DNA from: Anisakis pegreffii
Taxonomy: Eukaryota > Nematoda > Chromadorea > Rhabditida > Anisakidae
Length of the DNA stretch: 64,000 nucleotides
NCBI GenBank assembly: GCA_035041965.1
Contig: JAPYMA010002364.1
Span: 50,093 to 114,092 of the forward strand
Reading direction: 5' to 3'
Shown here: in pieces, positions 23,101 to 34,163 of the stretch
Layout of the letters: every line of letters begins with the position of its first letter
Numbering within the stretch: position 1 is the stretch's first letter
Made by a program: the position numbers and the translations under genes
The notes under the pieces: generated by a model
Seen by the model: the letters and a program-made list of their open reading frames with translations, nothing else
Databases searched by the model: none
What the model was told of the DNA's origin: nothing

Positions 23101-26100
23101 TGATATCTTGCGGATGAGTGTCTAGAAGGTTTAGATTCATGTAGGCGATAGATGAAACACATCTCATCAACATCATCATCATCTTTTAAATGAATAAATT
23201 GTGAAGCGATATGAAGACTCGATTTCACGTTTCGTTAAGTGGAACCAGCCTCGACGAATGATGCTCAATCTGGGAAAGTACATCATGAGATACGAGAATG
23301 GATGAAACGAATAACTTGTTTTGCGAGCTCCCCATTTGACAGCGGAAAGTCTTCGGAATATCAAATGTTTTTTAAGAATTCAGTATCCACTAAATGCAAA
23401 TGATATTCTGGCCAACTTTTTTCTCATAGGTGATTTTCAAAAAAAAAACTCATCCAATCGAGATCCGTCGAAGTGTTGATTCGATAAACAGCTCAATAAA
23501 CATTTTAATGGATTCAATTGAACGTTTTTTGAAGTGTTTCTTATCGTGAGAAATTTCTTATTATTAGTGTGCACCGTTAGCAATTATTTGCACGTACACC
23601 GTTATGATCAAACAACATCGATTCTTATCCAGTGAGCTCAAGTTCGATGAAGAAATGACATCAACTGAACTTTGCATACCAAATTTAAATCATTTTTAGC
23701 ATAGTTTAAACATGTGCACGAAATGAACATTGAAATTTCTTCATTACGCACATTTACTTCAGGCGAGTAGCATCACGCAACAACGTTTCTTCCTCAAATC
23801 AGCATTCTTTAATCATGCCTATCTTTTTTTCGCGGCTAACCGCTCGGTTAGATCTCTAGACATTTGCAAAAATGAGTTTCGCAGCGTTTTTGGTTTCCAC
23901 GATATAACATTATAGCTTATAACATGTTATTGATAATACGCCATCGTGGATGACACGAAGCAAATTATTAGTCTCATCATTTGGGTTCATTCAACATAAG
24001 CGTTTAAACGACTGCAATCGACATGGTCGACTGCTTAACTTGAGTGGTTTTCAGCATCTCGACTAGATGCCAACCAGCTAAGGAGTCGTCTTCGTTCCTT
24101 ACAATTAGCGAAAGATTTCACTTGATGTATTGTGCCGTAAGCATGTTTGTTTCCATGCGATAAACACTCACAGTCAATTCACGTACACCGCGAAAAATTA
24201 GGTTTCGGTGATGTTGAAATCGTTGAGGTGAATGTCAGTGAATTGCGATTCATCATCAATTTGTTCGGTCGGAGAATTGATCAAAAAAAAACGATGAAAC
24301 GTTGAACGAATCATTGCTCAATTTCACCGAAATGACACCCTAATCAAATTTGTCGATTACCACTCAATTCAAGCATTGCTCCACTCGACGGCACAATCTC
24401 ATTTCAAGCAAATTATTTATGGCCGGCCATACACACTCGTTGTAATAGCTTAGAGGCGCATCTAGGGAGAGCCACGTTGATTTGTGGCTATAATGATGGC
24501 TGCTGCTCTAAAGTTACATCGTGATAGTAGTGACCGATACGCTTGAAAATAATATACATGTTGCTCATTTGAATTCTTGACTCAACCTCTGAATCGCTTT
24601 TTTTGGTCATTTCTGACCCTTCAAATTTCTCTTTCAACAATTGCAATTACATTTTCACTACGTTACATCGCTGAGTACTTCCAGCTCATTTGCTTGACGG
24701 TTCGAAGTATAAGTTCAACACAATTCATTTAGCTTCTCCTTTCTTTCGAAAAACACCATTGGTAATGATAAATTCTTGGTTCACTCTATTTCTAAGAGTC
24801 CATGTTATCAACTCTAATTAATTTCAAATGATACCGATAGTATTTTTTGAATCAACAAATTGGAATACGGGTCGGTCATTAGCTGCATTCTACAATCAAT
24901 GAAGTGTTTGTAGCAAACATCGTTCACCTTCAGAAAAACCACCATGATATTAACTATTAACTGTTTGCTATTTGTTCCTGACTATTAGCGAATGAAAAGA
25001 AAGTGAATCTGTCGAGAATATATGACGTAAATTGTTCTCTCCTGTGTCGTTCATTTCGCTGAGAGAATGGTTAGGCAATAAAACTAATAGCACAAATTTG
25101 CATGCTAAAATGTGATCAATTTGCTCCAAATTGAGCAATCCTTCAAAGAGTTCTTTCAATCAAATGAGGTATTTTTTGTTGTTGTTGCGTGTGTATACAC
25201 TTAACGACATCACAAAAAAAGGCAATCTGCAAGTCGACAGCGTCACCATGAATCGGTAATGCTTTTATTGTTTATAGGTGCATTTCCTTCAAAATGCATT
25301 AATCGAAAATGGACGATTATAGAAAGGCGAACTCTTCAGCCGTCATCTTTTAACGTCAGCAACAATTCGCCATCTCAAGATTGTTTGCTATTGCTTATTT
25401 GCGTCATTCAGCATTAATAGCCGTTTTGAAGGAGAGAAATTTTGCGTGCAGAAGAATTTTCAATCGTTGCACTGCGATTGTCAAACAATTTAGAAAAGTA
25501 GACCATGCAGTTAGGAAGCATGTGACGTCAAATACCCAATGACACAACGTCAACGGTCGTATATGACCATAATCGAATTTGGCAGCAAATTTGGATGCCT
25601 GAAATCATCTGATAATGACAGTGGAAACCCTCTGATGTTGAACTCAGATCAAACCAACCAGGAAGTAGATTTTCGTATGCATTACTGTAAGTTAGGGAAT
25701 GGAGTTTACACTCGAGTTTAGAGGAAATTATTTGTTAGTGTCGACAAGCCGGAAAAATTCACAACAAATTAATGAAAGATTGAATGAGTGATTGTAGCCT
25801 AAGGCTGTTATGATCATCCAGGATGTGCGTGAATGTACTGATGAAATTATTCGGTATGGCTGATGCTTATGCTGACAATTAACTCACTTTGCATTGCTTT
25901 GAGAATGATTCGAATGGTCCGTTTTCGATAGGATTATGCAAGTTGTACGCGTAAACATAGTACCTTCTCGATAGCATTTTAATTCAGCTCATAATGACGA
26001 CGGCAGACTACAAAACTAAAGTATTAGATCTAGCGAAAAGATCAATTAAAGGAAGGGGAACGATATGATGTCATTTGAATAAGCTGGGGATGTGGATGAA

Positions 26101-29100
26101 AATTGCTGAAACAATAAAATACTATTATAAGAAACTTGCATGCAAACCTTTACCATTCATTAAAAGCAATTTTGTTTGTGAAATGCGCACATTTTATGAG
26201 CAAAAAGCAAAGCACCAAACACATTAAAATGCTTTCATCAAACAGATTTATATGGGCACGTATACGGTCGATGAATAAACGATATGATGTATGAATGAGC
26301 AATTGAGATCGATACCGTGTGCAAAAACTTTCAAGCCTCATTTTCGAGTCTCTTTTGAGAACTGATATAAGTAATTCATTTACAGCTACAATTAAACTTT
26401 GTTCGACTAGTTGAATATTACTCTTTTCATCGAAATGGCTGGGAAAAAATTGCGTTCACTTTCAATAAATGACAAAGAATTCACTTTCTAATTTTAAATT
26501 CATCAAATTTAAGTGAATCGTCTCCGCAGTCGAAGCTTTCATCTCAACTGTAGTATGTATGTGTGGACTATGCCTAATGGAAAAACTATTGAACTTATTC
26601 ACAATAGAAACTAAATTAATTTTGATTCGACCACTTACTATTACATAGGGTTGAAGGGACGTTCAAATTATCATCCTATCTTCCTCAAACATTTGAGATC
26701 AAGCATTCATCGAATACAAAATGACGAAATAATTCAAAATTCCGGAAACAAATGCATATTTTTAGAGTGTTCTTTTTGAGACCGATGATGTAAAATGTCT
26801 TTCGAAATTATCAAATTATCAACGTTAACATGGATTGCAAAAATAAATCCAAAATGAAATCAGTGATAGCTGAGAGCATATTCGTTTCCGACTTTCATTT
26901 ATTCGGTTGTTGAAATCTTTTTTTTGTCAGCAATTGAGATTTTCCAATAAGTATAGCACTCATAATTAGATGATTTTTGGTGCGTAGAATCACGACTAGC
27001 TGACTCAGATTGTTTAGTATCCACTCAAATTGTTTCCTTTAAATCAATGCCTTCGACTAGCCTTGCAATGAAAACGCTTTCAAATTATGTTTAGGAATAA
27101 TTCGCATCAAAAATATTATACTTGCAAATTTTGTTGCACTTGGCTAATTGTTAGTGGGAAAAAAACAATTTTGAGTGAATTTCCATTGAATGCACCTCGA
27201 TTGTCCATAAATTTCGGTTTTTCAATGCATCCCCAAGAAACTTCAAGATAGGGTTGTATCGATGATCGACGAGAGCAGCTAGCTAATCTCTTCTGTTTTC
27301 CCAATACTGCTCTCTGACATGGTATTCGATGCATTTGTGCAGGACATTGCTGACATGCAATCAACACTTCAGCATTTTCGATTTTTAGTGATTTAGTGCT
27401 CATTTGCATTTGTTTAAATGCATCAGACAAGATGATCTCTCAACATTCAAACTTTCCGATGTTCAGGAATGAACTCACAAGCTTACTCTAAAGTATTGCT
27501 GGAAGCAGGAAAGTGATTTGATCGGAATTTTTGACGCATTAAATCCACACAAATCATTAGCGAATTTAACTGATTGGTGGGTCACTTGTAGTATACACTT
27601 GAAATTATAGTGCAAAATAATATGCAAAATAACATTTTCAACTGTTTTCTACTCAAATTTCACACACCTAAGAACTATACGTAGGATTAGATCCAAACAG
27701 AGAATGGCCAGCTAGCTCTCTTGAGGCACAACGAACGTTTACCGATGCTCATCTGAGTGTTTACAAGTAAACACTGGTTATCCATTCAGCAGTTGTCGAT
27801 GCGGTTCAACAGTGAAGTAGAGGGAAGTGCATGAACGAGTCAAGCATGTGACGAAAATCTTGTGAGGATTGTGCAAAATTGTTTTCGTGCGCAAATTCTA
27901 TTGAATACCCTTTCGATTCAATCATGATTAGTTTATTCGGAAACGGATGCAAAATGAAATCGATACTCTCAAATAAACCCTTCCAATTCTCTTCATTCAC
28001 TGCAAATTGCACAAAGATTTCATTCGGCAAAGATTTCGTTGAGCCGATAAATGAAGGATTTCGCTACGGAGCATGCTCGATTCAGGAACTTGCTGGTGAT
28101 CTTCTGTATGAAATCAAATAAACTCATGCATCCAATTATCACGTAAATGATTCTCGTTTCAGACTTGTTATAGTGTAAGCATGAGCCTGCATTGCAAACA
28201 CGTATCATTCGGATAAGCTTGGCCATTGGAAAATTTCAACAGTCATTTAATCTCGTAAAATAGAAAAGAACTTTCTATTGTTCACACATCACGAATGAAT
28301 TATCAAATGAAGCTAATGAGGTGAAAAATTTGTTGGTGCTTTCAAAATTTCTGATCATTTGTTGAGAAATTGATCAACGGAAATATTTTATTGTGACTGA
28401 TTTTATCGTCTCAGCTGCTTTTCGTTTACAACAGCAACGTCTCTGATCAATTGTTTTCTTCGCATATTCTCAAATACTTCATCCAGATTTCTGATTTCAC
28501 CTCAGTCGAAGTACAATACGATTGTTTCGAACGCACTGCATCACTCAAAATGTCCGTTCACTAATATCATACGGCTGTACGTCATTTTCACCATTGATCG
28601 TGATATCGCTCGATAGGGACGTTCGGATGAAAGCAAAAAATGTTGATGAGCTCTGTAATCGATTTTTTTTTTGTTGTTGTAAAAATCAACTTCTTCACTG
28701 AAATAATTAAGTTTTGCGTTGTCATGAAACAACCTCGCTGAACACTGCTCATTTATTAAAATTTCTCTCTCCATTTTAATATATTCCGCCTTCACCAATC
28801 AGTGCGGTCTCTGAGCTCTATGTTGCGAAACGTGAAAACGTTTCCTCCTAGACAGACAGCAATTGATGTTTTGTGATATATTATTGTACGTCGACCATTT
28901 CGAATGCGAGCTTATCTGGCTGAAGGTTTTAGTTCCTCAAAATTTTCCTTCATAAAGATCAATAATGAGCTGAACTGAAATCAATTTCTCACAAACATCA
29001 CATCATAAAGTTCTCGGCTGAAGTATGCACATGCATGCATGCATGCTTCAATTGGTGTGAAAATCGAAATATGCAAAACATGCGAAATATGAAGGACTAC

Positions 29101-32100
29101 ACAAAATCAAAATCAAAATTATGAAGTGGATCCATAACACATCTAGTAGTTTGCGCTGAAAATGACATTCGATTAGAACGATGCGGAAATCTTACTGAAT
29201 CAAGCAACGAAAGCTGCATGAGCTGATGTTAGATGATTTCAGTTGTTATGCATCACAGCGTTGCCGATAACACCGGTACTTACTTTTATGAAGCAATGGC
29301 TATTCGGTGGATTCATGTGTAAACTTGTACCTCTCTGTCAGGGTATTTCAGGTGAGTTCTCATTTCTAAATATTATTTCAAAAACACACAAAACAAGCAC
29401 AAGCTTTCAGCTGAAGGTGCTCCATTTTATTTCAAGGAGTAGAGTTTTTTCTCTGAAGATTATTTCGCGAAAACTTTCAGATTCCTAATCGAAACTATGA
29501 ATATTCATAAGTTCACATTCAACATCATCCATTTCGTTCTCAGAAAGTGCGTATATTAATTAGTTTATGAAAATTCAGTCAGTTTTATGTGCGCTTCTTA
29601 TTTCTCGGAATTAGTCATTTTTAACTAGTTAACTAAAAATTATTGACTAGTACTATTGGGGGAATAGGCGAATTTGTTTGATTGTTGAACAGTTCGTATG
29701 AAACAACTTGTAAGATATCTGTTTTCACATGGCCGTTTAATTGTGATCAATATAAGAGCAACATGTCTTCGCGGGTTCTTCAACAATTCTGAAAGTAAAG
29801 ACTGATTCGATGCGAATTGTCGGTCGCTGTCTACTTCACTTACACATTACACATCATTGGCTGGACTGATTTTGGCGTATTGAAATAATTGGTTCAGAGG
29901 GGCGAGGTGGGGTGGGGGGGGAGGGGCAGGGATCCTAAAGTGTCAGGGTCTCCAACCTTATGCGAGGGATGAAGTCAACCTCGTAGATGCTCGCTCGGTT
30001 CCTCGGATCTTAGGGGACACTGAACCAAAACCTACTTTGAAATGATGTTTCAGAATGAGAATTTGATAAATTTTCAATGCAATGCTCATTTGCAAATATG
30101 AATTGCTAGTCTAGCTGGTAATATTGTTGCAATATAATGTAACATAATCAGTGAAAATCTTTCGCTGACTGCCTCCCTATCAATCATATGAAAAATCCTC
30201 ATAATAATCAACGTCTTCACCTACATAATGCAGATCTCTTGAAACTTTTGATAAATTTTCATTTCGAAACTTTATCGTGAAAGATTCTTTTCGAACGAAA
30301 TTATCAAAATTCAGAATCCGAAATCACAGTTTTGAGTGGTTCTCAATTGATCACCGATGTTGCATTGCATTCTCACTGAAACTTCAATGCAGTAATTGTG
30401 AAGACGATACATAGAGCATAGCCGATCGCTCTACGCTCGTGATAAAATTTTCAGTGAAGTGATTATCAAAAACAAGCACAACGTCTCATTTTTTCAGTGT
30501 TGATCTCGAGTTATTGCTTGTGTTTTATTGCTGTGGACAGATATCGTAACATAGTGACGCCAACGAAAGAGCCATGGACAGTTCGTCATGCACAGATTCT
30601 TATGGCCACATCATGGCTTCTTTCTGTTACCGTTTCATCACCACTTTTCATCACACATCGTCTCCAACCGTTAGCGCTCGAAAACGCAACTCTATGTGGA
30701 CATGTAAGATAGTGCCTTACGTTGGCCTTCATTACGTACAATTCAGACCACTCGTTAGACAAATGTTGATAATGACACTCCTTGTTGACAACATAACAAG
30801 CAACTCCTTGCGTTGTCAGAAATCGAACGAACTGAATCCGTTAAGAACGTGAAGTTTTATCATTTGCGGTCGTTTTTCGACGTGTGCAAAAGTGAAATGG
30901 CATTGTCAATTGAATGACTTAAGCTAAATTTTGTTATTGTTGCAGTTTTGTGGTGAATATGGTTGGCCGGGTGATAATCGGTTGAAGTTGCTTTATGGAA
31001 CGATGTTATTAACTTGTCAATACCTTATTCCGGTCTCAATTATGACGCTTTGTTATTGGAAAATTTTACAGAAGGTACTCATTTCGTTCAATGTTTTGCT
31101 TATTTATTAATTGTTTGTGATGAAGATATAGTAATAAACATTTTATTGAACGATGCGCTCAAAAACAAACGCTTGTTTTCGATTAAAATAGGAAGTTGTC
31201 TCGATTGACATGATAAACGCATGGATCGCTTGAACGAAGAAGGAACAAACAAGTGTTTAATAGCTGCTCGTTAATGAGATCTGACATCTGTGCGCTCAAT
31301 CGAGAATGTTTTCTGGGCAAGTGAATTCGTTGCAGGTTCGGACGGATTGGATTGTTACAGAGGGTTCAATGTTAACCGAGACACAACAAGCTCAAACTTC
31401 AGTGAGAAAACGACGTGTAATGTATATATTGATTCTGATGGTTGTTGCTTTCATGGCGTCGTGGTTTCCACTCACAATCGTCAATATTCTACGGGATTTT
31501 GCCATTGGTATCCTTCTGCGCTCTTCTTCCTCGTCCTTTCAGCACATTCAATCTTATCACTTATAAGCGCAACTAATCAAATGCATTCTTGGTCTTGTTT
31601 CGAGTCAGCAAAACCTAACCTGTAGACAATGACCGGCCATGAATATGGCCACTCGCATCAACATTCGAACCGACTTAACTCAGTGAGCGACTCAACTCAA
31701 TCGAATCAAAATACACAGATGGGAAAAGCAAATCGATTCTTTTCCGTTTTCTCCGTCCCATTCACTATCATCACATTCCATTCACATAATTCACCGAAAT
31801 CAGCCTGCATTGATCGGACCTATTCATTGATATTATCCGCAATACATTTTTAAAACATGTGAAATTTTGATGAAGACAGCTCTTTGCAACTCCCAAATGC
31901 ATCCAAATTTTTCTCGGTGCTCTATCTTCTCAGCGCCCACTCAATGATCGCCCTCCAAAAAAAAGAATGTTTCATTTTCGTCTAATCTCATCTTGTACCA
32001 AAAGATATTCAATCGTTCGATTTGTTTCCATCAAACTAATGATTCAAATACACTTGAGATTCCTTATTGTTAGAGTGTTTGTCAAGGCTAAGTTCTTCAA

Positions 32101-33956
32101 CGCAAAGATTTTTTTGTGATGGCTATACGGTGATTTGAAATCTGCATCCATTATCTTGCAAAAACTAGACGTTTTGACGAACAGTTTTTCGAGTTATTCA
32201 CATTTTTTTGCTTGTGAGGGACCTTTGGGAGTGTATGGACTCTGGAGTGAGTAACGCTCGGTTTCTGGAAAAACATAAATCAAGACTGAATCTCCAAGCA
32301 TCAACATTGTCGAATTCGAGGCTCCAAAAAGTTATTTCAAAAAATATTGAACCTAGTTAGAGTAGACTAAACTTGTCCGGAGTCCTCGTCCAGCTTTCGA
32401 GGGAATCTTCTTCATATGCAGAAGGAATTCAACGAGAACCGCCAATTGCAGGTACCTTTCTGGATGTGCAAATGTATTTCAAACTTCTCAATGCTCACGC
32501 ATTGGCGATGACGTCGATAGTGTGGAATCCGCTGTTGTATTTTTATATGAGCAAGGTACTATGCAAAAGAAAACGTTTTTCACGTAACATTCGAAGTTTT
32601 TTTTCGAAGTTTGTGGAAGTATTTCCATTTATGATCTCTTGAATACGTTCTCACAACATAAACCTCGTTAGCACTAACGGTTTCTTAAAACCATATAAGG
32701 CTTAATTGAGCTTTACAAAAAACGGTGATAATGGAATGAAAGTGATTTGCCCGATCACCATCATTCAATGAACACAATCTTTATGCACGAACCGCTGCTA
32801 AGTATTGTTGGTCGCAATAAATCATCGAATATATTGATAAGATTGCAAAAGATTTTGTGATTACTTGAGGATTTCCAACATGACAAATGTTGAATAGAAT
32901 TAGATCATAGAGTAAAGTCCATAATTTTTTAGTATTCTCAGCTGAATGAGGCATTGCAACAAATAATTTGTTTCAGCGTCATCGAAGAGCGTTGAAAGAC
33001 GACATGTTTTGGCTAACGAGCGCAAAACGTCAGAATCAACTTGGCGTTCTGGAAAGATTTGCCCCGTCACCGTCATTCAATTTGGTCTACAGGCGGACTC
33101 TTGATCGTCGATTTGTGAACAACAATTTTAGGTATACCAGGACGTTGCATAAACAGCGAAATGTTGCGGCCGTATAGCAGAAACATCGTAGAGAGAGAGA
33201 GAAAGAGAAAAGTGTGGATTTAGATGATCCCGAATGCATTTTGATGTTCTTGATTAATTTAGTGATGATCACTAATCTCTGACATTTTCAACGCTCACTC
33301 GCTGATATGATCAAACGCGTGATCAGTGCGCTCAACTGCTGCAAAAGGCTTCGAATTGAATCGTGAAGAAATCTGATGAAGTAATTCTGCGAATAAATGT
33401 TTAAAAGTTCATCCATTCTATTTTCGTACTGACAACGGCGTAATTATATGAAAGCCCTGAATGAAGTGGCACTAAACAAGGATTGTGTGCTTCGCAGACA
33501 TTCACTGCATATAATATCACGCTGGGTTGTGCAATAGAATAGTTTCGGCTTTTCATGCTTAATGATTTCAAATTTGATATGCGCCATTCATTGAAAAAAA
33601 AAATTAATAGTAATAAACGCTTTCAACGCATATCTTTCACATTCAATCGTTCACAACAAAAAAAATTCACATAGAACAAGCTATTTTATTTTAGTTTGAA
33701 TTGTAAATGAACTGCAGCAAAAAAATCGTTTCACTTTGATGCTGAAGTGCGACTGAATAATAATAATTTCAGACGTGGCACTCTAGCGGATCCGACATGT
33801 ATGCAAGCCGGGAAGGCATTAGCTGAAATGCACGCAAATTGTTTCTTGTTGGTACCGTTAATGCCATTGTGTCGACCCATAAGGAATAGTCCTCGCGTGA
33901 ACATTGGCTCCAATCATCACCGACATATCGTGAACATTGGCTCCAATAAAACGTGA
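17117..33956 (+). CDS. Neuropeptide Y/F-like G protein-coupled receptor (npr type)
   Basis: Nine exons join in phase to 425 codons including TGA: 17117-17194, 22154-22291, 29243-29351, 30498-30703, 30946-31074, 31336-31507, 32452-32555, 32977-33131 and 33773-33956. All seven rhodopsin-family helices are present. TM1 is IIFLVGLTGNGLL. TM2 is NLAVSDLLLCITALPITP, whose LAVSD spans intron 2. TM3 has Cys in FMCKLVP and the DRY motif in CLCFIAVDRYRNIVTP, and TM4 contains SWLLS. Loop 2 has an NAT glycosylation site and the partner Cys. TM5 ends IMTLCYWKILQK, TM6 has SWFPL (usually CWxP) and TM7 has NPLLYFYMSKRHRR. This is the pattern of receptors for FLP/NPF-type peptides, which act at the plasma membrane of neurons or muscle. 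Exon 1 (26 codons from ATG 17117) is the least certain. For exon 7, an upstream acceptor giving a start at 32422 is also in frame but would lengthen loop 3. Introns 1 and 2 are 4.96 and 6.95 kb. Which npr paralogue it is cannot be told here. Confidence 0.9.
20161..20196 (+). other. Possible alternative first exon of the receptor
   Basis: ATG at 20161 starts a 12-codon frame, MSQPSPQSRAVF, ending exactly at a consensus donor GTAAGT at 20197. Its phase 0 matches exon 2 of the receptor at 22154, so it could replace the exon at 17117-17194. The exon at 17117 gives a more receptor-like lead into TM1, so this one is the alternative. Confidence 0.3.
21910..22003. repeat. Short imperfect tandem block near receptor exon 2
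   Basis: ATGACTGGCTATTCGCA is repeated twice in a row. It is followed by related words (AATGGCTATATGAAATCGGC, then GGCCATATGAAATCGGCT) on either side of an A-tract. The block lies about 150 bp upstream of the exon-2 acceptor. Confidence 0.8.
22576..22600. repeat. (AC)n microsatellite
   Basis: A run of AC dinucleotides with one CCAC interruption lies early in receptor intron 2. Confidence 0.85.
29028..29047. repeat. (ATGC)n run, self-complementary
   Basis: About four to five ATGC units, CATGCATGCATGCATGC, form an alternating purine-pyrimidine, self-complementary tract about 195 bp upstream of the receptor exon-3 acceptor. Confidence 0.85.
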
Positions 33957-34063
33957 TCATGAAACGCCGCACCATTTTGTTTCATACATACATGTGTATA
34001 TGGTCGATGAATCGAATTGAATAATGCATGAGCAGAACGTGATTAAAGATAATTATTTTGAGT

Positions 34064-34069
34064 AATAAA
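34064..34069 (+). terminator. Candidate poly(A) signal of the receptor gene
   Basis: AATAAA lies 108 bp past the stop at 33956. An earlier AATAAA at 33945-33950 overlaps the last codons and is less likely to be used alone. This predicts a 3' UTR of roughly 125 nt. Confidence 0.45.
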
Positions 34070-34163
34070 AACTAAAAGAGAGGAGGAAAATGGAGTACGT
34101 ACGCAATGAAAAAACATGGTTCGAAGAAACGCTATTGAAAAACGAGCTCGAGAATAATTTGTG

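Larger units (their letters stand above)
22292..29242. other. Receptor intron 2 (6.95 kb)
   Basis: The intron splits the TM2 coding sequence exactly between two Leu codons. It contains several two-strand overlapping open frames (22741-23228, 27116-27430, 27806-28226), none with recognisable domains. The plus-strand frame at 27879-28121 is the most protein-like, with sequon and cysteine content, but has no splice support. An (ATGC)n run lies near 29028. Nothing else can be supported. Confidence 0.5.

Noticed and set aside
27116..28226. Overlapping frames on both strands in receptor intron 2
   Set aside because: Neither strand shows a domain or compatible splice sites, and no frame can be preferred.
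33132..33177. Receptor ending at the TAG at 33175-33177
   Set aside because: Reading through gives a plausible stop, but a GTATAC donor at 33132 and an acceptor at 33772 join in phase to a family-like tail (FRRGTLADPTC), so the longer form is preferred.
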